Origin: Roseiarcus sp963833955
Lineage (GTDB): Bacteria; Pseudomonadota; Alphaproteobacteria; Rhizobiales; Beijerinckiaceae
Assembly (NCBI GenBank): GCA_963833955.1
Contig: CAWHZY010000021.1
Span: 186,001-250,000, forward strand
DNA: 64,000 nt
Direction of reading: 5' to 3'
A program made the position numbers and the translations under genes. The notes beneath the pieces are model-generated. The model ran no database searches. It was not told where the DNA came from and saw only the letters and a program-made list of their open reading frames with translations. The stretch's first letter is position 1, and every line of letters starts with the position of its first letter. Shown here piece by piece: positions 54,649 to 64,000 of the stretch.

Positions 54649-55610
54649 TGACCATTGGCATCATTGGGCTCGATATCGACAAGAGAGTGTTTGAGGTTCA
54701 CGGGGAGGATGCCGAAGGGCGCGTCTTTGTGCAGAAGCGAGCTCGGCGGGAAGGGGATGGTGAGCATTCTTCGAGAAGCTTGCGCCATGCGTGGTGGCGC
54801 TCGAGGCTTGTGGCACGTCGCATTATTGGGGCCGCACGCTGTGGGCTATGGGCCACGTCGATCGGCTGATCACGACCGCTTATGTGAAGCCTGTCGTCAA
54901 GCGCAACAAGAGCGACGCGGGTGACGCGGACGGCGATTGGCGTTGCGGCGCTGACGGCCGGACATGCGGGAGGTCGCGATCAAGAGCGAGGAGCAGCAGG
55001 TTTCGCGGGCTGTGGAGCGTTCGCGCGAGCTCCTGGTCAAGCAACGCACGCAAGCGATGAACAGTCTGCGGGCGATGCTGGCCGAGTTCGGGGTCGTAGC
55101 GGCGTAGGGGGCTGCGGCTTCGCCGAACTGACGGCGCGCCTGACGAGCGACGAGCCGGGGCTTCCGGAGACATTGGTCGGCGCGTTGAGTGTCGTTCTCG
55201 CGCAGCTCGACACGCTGACGCCGGCGATCGCGGCGCTGGAGAACAGGATGAAGGCGGTCGTCAAGGCTGCTCCGGACATGGGGCGGCTCGCCCGCGTGCT
55301 GAGCGTCGGCTTTCTGACCGCCTACGCGGTGGTGGTGGCGATCGGGGACGGACGGCGGTTTAAGAGCGGCAGAGCGATTTCAGCGCCTGGGGCGGCATGA
55401 CCCGCGCGAGACTTCGTCTGCCGGCAAGGGGCGAGTACGTGGCATGAGCCGGCAGTGGGAAAGCCGGTTGCGGAAACTGTACGTCCTCGGGGGGGAAACG
55501 CTTCGGCGCAACGCCCGCTCGCGCCAAGATCGGGCCTCCCAATGGCAGCGCGGCATTCTCGCCAGGCGGCCAATGATGGTGGCGTGATGGGCTTGCTCCG
55601 CCTCAGTACA
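54649..55610 (+). mobile_element. IS110-family transposase remnant, decayed
   Basis: A DEDD transposase in pieces over several frames: MTIGIIGLDIDKRVFEVHGED at the start, VVALEACGTSHYWGRTL, TTAYVKPVVKRNKSDAGDAD, EVAIKSEEQQ, RELLVKQRTQAMNSLRAML, a stop, then MKAVVKAAPDMGRLARVLSVGFLTAYAVVVAIGDGRRFKSGR. Faint similarity continues to about 55610 (DRASQWQRGILARRP). At least four frame disruptions and lost C-terminal catalytic residues show it is inactive. No terminal repeats are expected in IS110. It lies beside a truncated sensor gene. Confidence 0.78.
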
Positions 55611-56052
55611 CCACGCCCCGGGACACGACGTGGCCTGCTGTCACCGCTGGGGGCTATAGGGGGTCGAAAGCTGGTCTCTTCGGCGGGCCGTGGCGACGTG
55701 GCGATCCAGAGATGAAGGAACGTGCCCGATAATCCCTGGATCGCTTCCCCCCGGGGTCCCAAGCCCGGGGGCCGCGATGACGAGTCCATCTTGATGCCGT
55801 TCCGGGCTTCTACCAAGACGCGATGATCGGAACCGATCATCGCCTTATGGCCGAAGCGCGAATGCGCGCCCGCGCCGTTGCGCGGGTTTGAGCGCGATGA
55901 GTCGCGCTCAAATAGAATGGGTATAACGGTTGGTTGGACCAGCCGCGTGCCGAAACGGAGCAGATTTCGCCCGTTCAGCCGTTGCGATGCCGTGGAGCCC
56001 GAACTATTGTCCGCCCGCTTTCCGCCAAGGCCGTTCGAGCCTTGCGACGCAT
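55611..56052. other. gap with dispersed repeat, between IS remnant and tRNA
   Basis: About 440 bases without a gene. It holds repeat copy 2 (55810-55926) and, before it, a CCCCGGGGTCCCAAGCCCGGGG hairpin (about 55749-55770). Confidence 0.5.
55810..55926 (+). repeat. dispersed repeat with two palindromes, copy 2
   Basis: Nearly identical to 31686-31803: the same GCGATGATCGG-aa-CCGATCATCGC and TTTGAGCGCGA-tga-GTCGCGCTCAAA palindromes, and the same GTATAA ending. Differences include AAG for AGG near the start and CGCGCC for CAAGCC in the linker. It is located between an IS110 remnant and tRNA-Gln. Confidence 0.75.
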
Positions 56053-56127
56053 TGGGGCGTAGCCAAGTGGTAAGGCAGCGGATTTTGATTCCGCCATCCG
56101 GAGGTTCGAATCCTCCCGCCCCAGCCA
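56053..56127 (+). tRNA. tRNA-Gln (anticodon TTG)
   Basis: A complete cloverleaf: acceptor TGGGGCG pairs with CGCCCCA; anticodon stem GCGGA/TCCGC around loop TTTTGAT with anticodon TTG; T-arm GGAGGTTCGAATCCTCC. CCA is encoded (56125-56127). The anticodon UUG reads CAA and CAG (glutamine). Confidence 0.95.
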
Positions 56128-56301
56128 TGCAGTCTCGGAATTTGGAGACTTCGCTCTAGTCAGCGAAGAGCGCCGCATTCTGCGGGCGGGCCTCGGCGGG
56201 CGCGGAGATTTTCCAATTTCCGGAAACCGAACGCGCCGCTCAGCCAGGTTCTCCCGTCTAGCGATCATGCGAACGTCCGCCGCGGGAGAACCGTCGATAC
56301 G

Positions 56302-59300
56302 CTACACGAATTTGAAGTCGCCGGGATTTGCTTTCAGCGTCGCAAGGCTCGTCGCATGCAAAGTAAGTGCATCGCCGAAAGAGTCGGCGATCGTGATGTT
56401 TCCGCCGCTCGAGGTTGCATTGCCGAGCACGGCTAGAGCCTCCTGTGTCTGGGTCATGCTGCTGGGCGTCAGATAGCTGAACATGGACGCCTCGAACTCA
56501 AGGAGGTCGGGCGCCGTCCCGGTCGCTGCAAAGCCGAACAGGGTGTCAGCGCCGAAACCCTGACCGAAGACGAAGGTATCGCCAGTGTTGCCCGTTGTCG
56601 TGATCGCTTCCGTCGCATGCGACGTCAGGGGGATCGTTTGGCCCCCCGAGGTTGCGTCGAGCGTTGACGGCCCGACACTGACCGTTGAGCCGCTGCCGGT
56701 GCTCGACAGCGTCAAGCTGCCGCCGGAACTGGTGGCGGCCGTCGTCACGGTGACGCCATTGGAGAAAGTTTCGGCGACCGTATGCGTCGAGATGGCCGAC
56801 GGAGTTAAATTGGCCGAGACGATCGCCGACGTCTGCGCGGCGCTATAGGCAACATTTGCATTGTTCGAATAAAGGCCGGTCACCCCGATCCCCGGCAGCG
56901 CCGATATCTGCGTGGCGGTCAAGGCCTGCAGATTCGCCGCAGTGTCGGAGACCGTCGTCGCGCCAGGACCCGACACGTGGATGCCTGCGCTCTCGATCGC
57001 CACGGCCTGAGCCGTTTTCAGGCCCACTCCCGTATCGCTCGCCGCGATTTGCGTGACGCCCAAGCCGACGAGACCAGCGATCTGGACAGCCGTGAGCGCC
57101 TGAATATGCGCGGCGGTGTCAAGAATCGAGTCCGCGCTGCCGATTGGCGGCGTCAGCGAGACCCCGGCGCTTTCGAGCGCGGTCGCCTCGGCGATCGCTA
57201 ACGTCACACCGACATTGTTTGAGGCGAGGCCGGTGAGTCCGATCGATTTCAGGCCGGCGATCTGGGTTGTGCTCAGCGTTTGAATGGTCGCGGCCGTATC
57301 CGACGCCGTAACTGCGAAGCCGCTGGGGACCGAGACCTTGATGACCGGGCTCTCCAGCGCCAAAGCCTGGGCAAGGCTGTTGAAAGGCACGCCAGCGCCC
57401 GTCGCCGCTATGCTGCTGACGCCAATTTTGGATAGTCCAGCAAGCTGCAAAGCCGACATGCTGGCGATGTTGGCGGCAAGGTCCGAAATCGTGACCTTGG
57501 ATCCGCTTGCAGCGGTGACTTTGAGCGAGGCGATTTCGAGCGCCTGCGCCTGAATGACGGTGAGACCTACTCCACCGCTCGTGGAGACGAGGCGGCCAAA
57601 GCCGGTCGGCACAAGAGAGCCGATCTGACCTGGCGTCAACATCGCAAGGTTTGCGCCCGTATCCGATACGATCGCCGCCGCCCCGGAATAGGGCGCCACA
57701 GTCAGGCGATCGTTCTCGAACGCCGTCGCCTGCGCAACAGAGAACTTGGGCGCTGAATTGGACGACGCGAGCACCGTGACGCCGATGCCGGGAAGCGCGT
57801 TTATCGTTGCGACCGAGAGCGCCAGCAAATTCGCCGACGTATCGTAGAGCTCGACTGAGGCGCCCTGGTATGCGGACACCGAGATATTCTCGGCCAGGAG
57901 AGCGTTCGCTTGTGCGACCGTGAGTTTCGCGACCGTGTCGGTTGTCTCGATCTGAGTGATATGCAGCGCGCTCAGTCCCGCCATCTGGCCCGCAGTGAGC
58001 GTCGCGATGTCCGCCGCTGTGTCCTGTATGATGGCGTGCTGACCGCTTTGCACCGAAAGCGCTGTCTTGGCCTTCTCCAGCGCCTGAACTTGGGCGACGT
58101 TGAAGATCACGTTATTCGCGTCGGTCACATTGATTGCCGTGACGCCGGTTCCTGGCAGAGCGGCGATTTCTGTCGCTGTGAAGGCGCCGACGTTGGCCGC
58201 TGTATCCGACGCCGAAACTGAAGCGCCGGTCGGCACGGCGATCTTGAGCTTGACGGCTTCCAGCTGGGCCGCCTGACCTAGGGTCAATACGACGCTCGTG
58301 TCACTCGCGAGGAGGGAGGTAACGCCAGCGCCGGGAAGGCCTGAGATCTGGAGAAGGGTAAGGCTCTGGATGGCCAAAGCGGTATCGGTGGCGCGTACCG
58401 TAGCGCTGCCGGAGGTGTTGACGACTCGCAGGCCGACGTTCTCCAGGGCGATCACCTGGGCGAGGTTCATCGACACCGTGCCGTTGCTGCTGACGATCGC
58501 GGTCGCACCGAGCGCCGGCAGGCCGGCGATAACGATGGCCGACATGCCGGCCAGACTGGGTGAGATATCGGTCACCGACACCTTCGAACCGGTTGGCGCG
58601 GAGACGGGAATGTTCGCGGTTTCGAGCGCTTTCACCTGAGCGACCGTCAAGGCCACACTGGTGTCGCTCGCCGAGATCCGAGCGACGTGCAAGCTGCCCA
58701 GAGAGCCGATCTGCGTCGCGCTCAAAGCGTGGATCGACGCCGCTGTGTCGACGACCGCCAAAGCATAGCCGCCTGCTGAAAGGCTTGCCGCCTGCGCCGT
58801 GGTAAGGGCCAAAACGGTCGCCGCTGCGCCGGTCGCGGTCAGCGCGCCGCCGGTAATCGAGATGCCGTCGCCCAACAGGAACAGCGCCTCTGCTGTCGTG
58901 ATCGAAACCGCACCGGTCGTCGAAACGAGGCTGGTGACGCCGGCGGATTTGAGCGCCGCGGCCTGCGTCGACGTGATCGAAGCGATATTGGCCGCAGTGT
59001 CAACGATCTGCACTGTGTGCGGGGTCGTAATCTCGGCAAGCGCCTTCGTGTCATTGAGAGCTTGCTGCAGCGAAATCGCGAAGGTCTGCGTGCCCGCGCC
59101 AGTGAGGGCGATCGAGGCGACGTGGGTATCGGCGTTGAGGGCGTCGAGGTTGGCGGCGACGTTGGCGGGGCTGTCGACGACCCCAAGCGTATAGGGCGAA
59201 CCATTGGCGTTGGCGACAATCGCCAGCGCCGCGGCGTCGGAGGTGATCTCAGCGACGCTGACCGTCAAGGCGTTGTTGTCGGTGACGGTGATCGAGACGG

Positions 59301-62300
59301 GCAGGCTCGCCTCATAGCTGCCGAGGGCGGCGGAGATGGCCGCCGCCGTGCCGGAGACGTTGGGAATGACGATCGTATAGGGGGTGGTGATCTCGCCGAG
59401 CGCCCTGGCGTCGTTTGCGGCCTGGGCCGAGGTCAGGGTCAAGGTCTGCGTGCCCGCGCCAGTGAGGGCGATCGAGGCGACGTGGGTATCGGCGTTGAGG
59501 GCGTCGAGGTTGGCGGCGACGTTGGCGGGGCTGTCGACGACCCCAAGCGTATAGGGCGAACCATTGGCGTTGGCGACAATCGCCAGCGCCGCGGCGTCGG
59601 AGGTGATCTCAGCGACGCTGACCGTCAAGGCGTTGTTGTCGGTGACGGTGATCGAGACGGGCAGGCTCGCCTCATAGCTGCCGAGGGCGGCGGAGATGGC
59701 CGCCGCCGTGCCGGAGACGTTGGGAATGACGATCGTATAGGGGGTGGTGATCTCGCCGAGCGCCCTGGCGTCGTTTGCGGCCTGGGCCGAGGTCAGGGTC
59801 AAGGTCTGCGTGCCCGCGCCAGTGAGGGCGATCGAGGCGACGTGGGTATCGGCGTTGAGGGCGTCGAGGTTGGCGGCGACGTTGGCGGGGCTGTCGACGA
59901 CCCCAAGCGTATAGGGCGAACCATTGGCGTTGGCGACAATCGCCAGCGCCGCGGCGTCGGAGGTGATCTCAGCGACGCTGACCGTCAAGGCGTTGTTGTC
60001 GGTGACGGTGATCGAGACGGGCAGGCTCGCCTCATAGCTGCCGAGGGCGGCGGAGATGGCCGCCGCCGTGCCGGAGACGTTGGGAATGACGATCGTATAG
60101 GGGGTGGTGATCTCGCCGAGCGCCCTGGCGTCGTTTGCGGCCTGGGCCGAGGTCAGGGTCAAGGTCTGCGTGCCCGCGCCAGTGAGGGCGATCGAGGCGA
60201 CGTGGGTATCGGCGTTGAGGGCGTCGAGGTTGGCGGCGACGTTGGCGGGGCTGTCGACGACCCCAAGCGTATAGGGCGAACCATTGGCGTTGGCGACAAT
60301 CGCCAGCGCCGCGGCGTCGGAGGTGATCTCAGCGACGCTGACCGTCAAGGCGTTGTTGTCGGTGACGGTGATCGAGACGGGCAGGCTCGCCTCATAGCTG
60401 CCGAGGGCGGCGGAGATGGCCGCCGCCGTGCCGGAGACGTTGGGAATGACGATCGTATAGGGGGTGGTGATCTCGCCGAGCGCCCTGGCGTCGTTTGCGG
60501 CCTGGGCCGAGGTCAGGGTCAAGGTCTGCGTGCCCGCGCCAGTGAGGGCGATCGAGGCGACGTGGGTATCGGCGTTGAGGGCGTCGAGGTTGGCGGCGAC
60601 GTTGGCGGGGCTGTCGACGACCCCAAGCGTATAGGGCGAACCATTGGCGTTGGCGACAATCGCCAGCGCCGCGGCGTCGGAGGTGATCTCAGCGACGCTG
60701 ACCGTCAAGGCGTTGTTGTCGGTGACGGTGATCGAGACGGGCAGGCTCGCCTCATAGCTGCCGAGGGCGGCGGAGATGGCCGCCGCCGTGCCGGAGACGT
60801 TGGGAATGACGATCGTATAGGGGGTGGTGATCTCGCCGAGCGCCCTGGCGTCGTTTGCGGCCTGGGCCGAGGTCAGGGTCAAGGTCTGCGTGCCCGCGCC
60901 AGTGAGGGCGATCGAGGCGACGTGGGTATCGGCGTTGAGGGCGTCGAGGTTGGCGGCGACGTTGGCGGGGCTGTCGACGACCCCAAGCGTATAGGGCGAA
61001 CCATTGGCGTTGGCGACAATCGCCAGCGCCGCGGCGTCGGAGGTGATCTCAGCGACGCTGACCGTCAAGGCGTTGTTGTCGGTGACGGTGATCGAGACGG
61101 GCAGGCTCGCCTCATAGCTGCCGAGGGCGGCGGAGATGGCCGCCGCCGTGCCGGAGACGTTGGGAATGACGATCGTATAGGGGGTGGTGATCTCGCCGAG
61201 CGCCCTGGCGTCGTTTGCGGCCTGGGCCGAGGTCAGGGTCAAGGTCTGCGTGCCCGCGCCAGTGAGGGCGATCGAGGCGACGTGGGTATCGGCGTTGAGG
61301 GCGTCGAGGTTGGCGGCGACGTTGGCGGGGCTGTCGACGACCCCAAGCGTATAGGGCGAACCATTGGCGTTGGCGACAATCGCCAGCGCCGCGGCGTCGG
61401 AGGTGATCTCAGCGACGCTGACCGTCAAGGCGTTGTTGTCGGTGACGGTGATCGAGGTGATATGGCTGTCCGGGCTGAGCGTATTGAGGCCGCCCGCCAC
61501 ATCGGCCGCGGTATCGGAAATCGAGAATCCGCCAGGCGTGGCGTCTAGCGAAGATTGTTCCGCTTCGAACGTCGCCACCGAGACGACGGGAGGACCGGAC
61601 GAAACCGGCGCGCCGACGCTGATCTGCGCGACTGCCGTGTCCCACCAGGCGCTGAGCCCGATCGGGATCGTGACGCCCGCGTTGGTGACATATTCATTGG
61701 AGATCCAGAAGCCCGACGGGTTGTTCGGGTCGGCGACGGCGCTCGAGTTGGCGCCCCACCGTTGCGCGCCGGTCGAACCGACAGTCTGTTGGAAATAACT
61801 CGTGCTTCCTTGGTAGAGCGTGGGCGCGCTGAAAGCGAGGTCCCGTGCGCCTTGCACGACGTAATAGTCGGACGGGTCCATGTTTGGGCCGGACGCGGTG
61901 AAATTGATGAGCACGTCGCCGTTTCCATCGACCGCAATCGACGGGTTGAACAGCGCGATGTTCGGAGAGCCCAGCAAAGCGCCGGAAAGATCGCCCTGGG
62001 CGGCGAGTTTCGGCGAAGCCGGATTGCTGACGTTGAGCTTGAACCAGTGGATCTCCGGCGCCGACGCCCCGACGGGCATCGTTTCGCTCAGTCCGTAAAC
62101 ATAGCCGTTGGCGTAGGCAAGGCTCTGGATATGCCCATCGCCGGCGTCCAGCGTCAAACTCGTGCCAGCTTGCGAGGCGGTATAGTCGGAGCCCCCGGGG
62201 CCCTGATCGCTGTTCCCGAGCGCGAGTGTCTGCGATGGACTGAAGCCCGCGGAAGCGCTGTACGTTTGGTAGGTCAGTTCGGTCTGTGAGCCATTCGAAT

Positions 62301-64000
62301 ACGAGCCGAGGTAGTAGGTGTAGCCGTTTCCCCCGGCTACATTGCGCATGATGCCGTTGCCCGGGGGCGCGGTGTTGCTCGCGATCACCTGAGGCGAACC
62401 GTTAACGACGCTGCTTTCGCTGACGACCCATTCGCCCGTCCCGGTATAACCGGACGAGGGATACTCTGGGGCTGAGATGTAGATGTTTCCGTCATTGCCG
62501 TTGATAGAAAGGTACGGCATGTCGGATTGGTTGCCGGCCGGGAGGCTGACGGAGCCGACGTACCACCCGTCGTTGGGATTGCTATCCTGGGAGACGGCAA
62601 CGTCGATGTTTGTCGCTCCGCCGGACTGAATGTTGTTGGCGATCAAGACGTATCGCCCGGTCGAACCATCATACGCGGCGCGCGGGTCGTAGATGGAATT
62701 ATCAAGCGTCGAACCCAGCGAGCTAAACAACGTGTAAAGCGACCCAGTCGACGCGCCGCCGCCGTTGAGACTGTTGATCTCGTACTTCGTTGTTTCCGCG
62801 GTGACGATGTATTGCGGGCCTATCGCGAGCGCATTTTGCGGTGGATAGTTGGTCGGGTCCGAGATGCCAGAAAACGAGGTGGTCACGGTCGAGCCGGCGC
62901 CGATGTCGACGTTACTTGTGACCGGTGTCGAGCTCTGCGCGCCATCCGTGACCGTCCAGGTGATCGTACGCGACGGGTCCGCCCCCGCGTTGCTCGCGTC
63001 GGAGCTAGTGGACGAGTAGGTGATCGATGCGAGCGCCGTTTGATATGCGGCGAGGCTGGCCGTGCCGCTCAGCGTCAGAACGCCGGTTGTTGCGTTATAT
63101 GTTCCGGTAATGCCGTTCTGGTTGGAAAAATTGAGCGAGTCTCCGGTGAGCAGGCCGCTGCTGATGGCGACTGTCGCGCCCGCGAGCGTCGCGCTGCCGA
63201 GATCCTGCACAGTCAGGGCGCTGTCGAGCGGGGTCGCGGCGCCGCCTTGAGTATAGGTCACGGTCGAACCAGCTCCGCCAACGATCGGCGCGTAAGGGGC
63301 GACCTGCACCCGCGTGACCACAGTATCCCACCAGGCGCTGAGGCCAGTCGGGATTGTTACCCCTGTATTGGTCACGTATTCGTTTGAGATCCAGAACCCA
63401 GCCCTGACTCGCCGGATCGGCGATCGCGCTTGAGTAGGTGCCCCAGCGCTGCGCGCCGGTCGATCCCACCGTTTGCTGGAAATAGCTCGTGCTGCCTTGA
63501 TAAAGGGTGGGGGCGTTGAAGTTGGCGTCCCCCGCGCCCCACACAACATAGTAGTCCGAGGGGTCCATGTTTGGACCCGAGGCGGTGAAGTTGATGAGGA
63601 GATCGCCGCGGCCGTCCACGGCGATCGAAGGCGTTGAACAGCGCGTGACGTTCGCGTCGCCGATCGATGCGCCTGTAATGACGTTGCCGTTGAAGAACAT
63701 ATTGGGGATTGGCGGGATCGGTGACGTCGAGCTTGAACCATTCGATTTGGGCGAGCGAGCCCGAGCTCGGCATGACTTCGCTCACGCCATAGACGTAATT
63801 GCGTCCTCCGGAGGAGGCGTAGGCAAGGCTCTGGATGCGCGAGTCGCCAGCGTCGAGAGTGAGGCTCGTGCCCAATTGAGCGGCGGTAAATCGTTGCCGG
63901 CCTCCGCCCACGTCGCTGGTGCCGAGCATAGAGGGTCTGGTCGCGCTGAAGCCGTTCGTAGGGTCGTAGGCTTGGTAGGTAAGCGCGGTCTCCCTTCCGT
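56302..64000 (-). CDS. giant repetitive secreted or surface protein (probable type I-secreted adhesin), N-terminus outside window
   Basis: More than 2,500 residues on the minus strand. Near the window edge are two copies of a 500-residue, Ser/Thr/Gly/Asn-rich module (both with GSTSYFQQTVGSTGAQRWG and GFWISNEYVTN). Then come perfect 120-residue repeats (DNNALTVSVAEITSDAAALA), then over ten divergent 60-residue repeats of the form VSDTAANLQALTATQI. The C-terminus resembles type I secretion signals: GDTFVFGQGFGADTLFGF, LLEFEASMFSYL and DALTLHATSLATLKANPGD, ending at KFV. Frames change near 63400, 63640 and 63700. It has few charged residues and no cysteines in the repeats, as expected of a surface adhesin. 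Confidence 0.78.
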   Translation of the reverse strand, partial: RKGDRAYLPSLRPYERLQRDQTLYARHQRRGRRPATIYRRSIGHEPHSRRWRLAHPEPCLRLLRRTQLRLWRERSHAELGLARPNRMVQARRHRSRQSPICSSTATSLQAHRSATRTSRAVQRLRSPWTAAAISSSTSPPRVQTWTPRTTMLCGARGTPTSTPPPFIKAARAISSKRWDRPARSAGAPTQARSPIRRVRAGFWISNEYVTNTGVTIPTGLSAWWDTVVTRVQVAPYAPIVGGAGSTVTYTQGGAATPLDSALTVQDLGSATLAGATVAISSGLLTGDSLNFSNQNGITGTYNATTGVLTLSGTASLAAYQTALASITYSSTSSDASNAGADPSRTITWTVTDGAQSSTPVTSNVDIGAGSTVTTSFSGISDPTNYPPQNALAIGPQYIVTAETTKYEINSLNGGGASTGSLYTLFSSLGSTLDNSIYDPRAAYDGSTGRYVLIANNIQSGGATNIDVAVSQDSNPNDGWYVGSVSLPAGNQSDMPYLSINGNDGNIYISAPEYPSSGYTGTGEWVVSESSVVNGSPQVIASNTAPPGNGIMRNVAGGNGYTYYLGSYSNGSQTELTYQTYSASAGFSPSQTLALGNSDQGPGGSDYTASQAGTSLTLDAGDGHIQSLAYANGYVYGLSETMPVGASAPEIHWFKLNVSNPASPKLAAQGDLSGALLGSPNIALFNPSIAVDGNGDVLINFTASGPNMDPSDYYVVQGARDLAFSAPTLYQGSTSYFQQTVGSTGAQRWGANSSAVADPNNPSGFWISNEYVTNAGVTIPIGLSAWWDTAVAQISVGAPVSSGPPVVSVATFEAEQSSLDATPGGFSISDTAADVAGGLNTLSPDSHITSITVTDNNALTVSVAEITSDAAALAIVANANGSPYTLGVVDSPANVAANLDALNADTHVASIALTGAGTQTLTLTSAQAANDARALGEITTPYTIVIPNVSGTAAAISAALGSYEASLPVSITVTDNNALTVSVAEITSDAAALAIVANANGSPYTLGVVDSPANVAANLDALNADTHVASIALTGAGTQTLTLTSAQAANDARALGEITTPYTIVIPNVSGTAAAISAALGSYEASLPVSITVTDNNALTVSVAEITSDAAALAIVANANGSPYTLGVVDSPANVAANLDALNADTHVASIALTGAGTQTLTLTSAQAANDARALGEITTPYTIVIPNVSGTAAAISAALGSYEASLPVSITVTDNNALTVSVAEITSDAAALAIVANANGSPYTLGVVDSPANVAANLDALNADTHVASIALTGAGTQTLTLTSAQAANDARALGEITTPYTIVIPNVSGTAAAISAALGSYEASLPVSITVTDNNALTVSVAEITSDAAALAIVANANGSPYTLGVVDSPANVAANLDALNADTHVASIALTGAGTQTLTLTSAQAANDARALGEITTPYTIVIPNVSGTAAAISAALGSYEASLPVSITVTDNNALTVSVAEITSDAAALAIVANANGSPYTLGVVDSPANVAANLDALNADTHVASIALTGAGTQTLTLTSAQAANDARALGEITTPYTIVIPNVSGTAAAISAALGSYEASLPVSITVTDNNALTVSVAEITSDAAALAIVANANGSPYTLGVVDSPANVAANLDALNADTHVASIALTGAGTQTFAISLQQALNDTKALAEITTPHTVQIVDTAANIASITSTQAAALKSAGVTSLVSTTGAVSITTAEALFLLGDGISITGGALTATGAAATVLALTTAQAASLSAGGYALAVVDTAASIHALSATQIGSLGSLHVARISASDTSVALTVAQVKALETANIPVSAPTGSKVSVTDISPSLAGMSAIVIAGLPALGATAIVSSNGTVSMNLAQVIALENVGLRVVNTSGSATVRATDTALAIQSLTLLQISGLPGAGVTSLLASDTSVVLTLGQAAQLEAVKLKIAVPTGASVSASDTAANVGAFTATEIAALPGTGVTAINVTDANNVIFNVAQVQALEKAKTALSVQSGQHAIIQDTAADIATLTAGQMAGLSALHITQIETTDTVAKLTVAQANALLAENISVSAYQGASVELYDTSANLLALSVATINALPGIGVTVLASSNSAPKFSVAQATAFENDRLTVAPYSGAAAIVSDTGANLAMLTPGQIGSLVPTGFGRLVSTSGGVGLTVIQAQALEIASLKVTAASGSKVTISDLAANIASMSALQLAGLSKIGVSSIAATGAGVPFNSLAQALALESPVIKVSVPSGFAVTASDTAATIQTLSTTQIAGLKSIGLTGLASNNVGVTLAIAEATALESAGVSLTPPIGSADSILDTAAHIQALTAVQIAGLVGLGVTQIAASDTGVGLKTAQAVAIESAGIHVSGPGATTVSDTAANLQALTATQISALPGIGVTGLYSNNANVAYSAAQTSAIVSANLTPSAISTHTVAETFSNGVTVTTAATSSGGSLTLSSTGSGSTVSVGPSTLDATSGGQTIPLTSHATEAITTTGNTGDTFVFGQGFGADTLFGFAATGTAPDLLEFEASMFSYLTPSSMTQTQEALAVLGNATSSGGNITIADSFGDALTLHATSLATLKANPGDFKFV
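59081..61456. repeat. 360-bp tandem repeats, about 6.6 perfect copies
   Basis: Bases 59101-59460 recur unchanged at 59461, 59821, 60181, 60541 and 60901, with a partial seventh copy from 61261 to about 61456. The unit is 360 bp, 120 codons. I see no mismatch between the full copies. They lie inside the giant minus-strand gene. A plus-strand frame stays open through all copies only because the unit is a multiple of three. Confidence 0.97.
61590..63990. repeat. internal duplication of a ~500-residue module
   Basis: Stretches at about 61600-62200 and 63300-63900, roughly 1.7 kb apart, encode similar sequence: GLSAWWDT, TSYFQQTVGSTGAQRWG, ASGPNMDPSDYYVV, GTSLTLDAGD and IQSLAYA. Several codon differences show that this duplication is older than the 360-bp one. 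The intervening part has a Cadherin-like ITYSSTSSDASNAGADPSRT segment. Confidence 0.8.

Noticed and set aside
59017..61548. A plus-strand frame of over 840 codons across the tandem repeats, rich in Gly, Asp and Arg
   Set aside because: It is antisense to the giant gene. It remains open only because the 360-bp unit is a multiple of three and lacks a stop in this frame; it ends where the repeats end. The composition is that of a shadow.

Overview
The window is GC-rich, densely coded DNA that reads as a chromosome segment of a methylotrophic alphaproteobacterium. Beijerinckiaceae/Methylocystaceae-like Hyphomicrobiales is my best guess. The reasons are a lanthanide-type methanol dehydrogenase operon (xoxFGJ), NAD(P)-dependent methylene-H4MPT dehydrogenase (mtdB), many genes for making the archaeal-type C1 carrier tetrahydromethanopterin (H4MPT), a PQQ-linked ABC system with a pqqA peptide gene, and a heterotetrameric sarcosine oxidase. 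The species cannot be fixed from sequence alone.

Layout. 1-6 kb: glycerate 2-kinase (cut by the window edge), tartronate semialdehyde reductase, glucose-6-phosphate dehydrogenase, a small Cys-phosphatase, a Baeyer-Villiger-like flavin monooxygenase and a small exported protein. 6.3-11.6 kb: soxB, soxD, soxA, soxG. 12-16.7 kb: a LysR regulator divergent from an AhpD-like protein, a flavin-binding protein, the manganese pair mntH/mntR and a DUF2147 protein. 16.8-22.4 kb: a conserved hypothetical, an L,D-transpeptidase, a small membrane protein and lutABC. 22.4-31.3 kb: nicotinate phosphoribosyltransferase, an AraC/methyltransferase fusion, a large MscS channel, hisZ-hisG, a small conserved protein, MgtC and a Nudix hydrolase.

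32-54 kb is a methylotrophy block. It holds the four-gene PQQ-associated ABC system led by a 25-residue pqqA, a cytochrome c, a HisA-like protein, a four-gene H4MPT biosynthesis operon, an MfnF-like gene, xoxFGJ, an MfnB-FolB fusion, mtdB, beta-RFAP synthase and associated exported proteins. It ends with an uncharacterised ExbB-like three-gene operon. Together these oxidise methanol in the periplasm, pass electrons to cytochrome c, and make the cofactor and one enzyme for cytoplasmic formaldehyde oxidation. 54-56 kb: a truncated sensor-kinase gene, a decayed IS110 transposase, a dispersed repeat and tRNA-Gln. 56.3 kb to the end: a giant repetitive surface or secreted protein with perfect 360-bp tandem repeats.

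At least a dozen conserved genes are broken by single-base shifts, so draft-sequence error is more likely than true decay. Two related AT-rich elements in inverted orientation (about 32.2 and 38.1 kb) bracket the pqqA/ABC/cytochrome/HisA-like segment.
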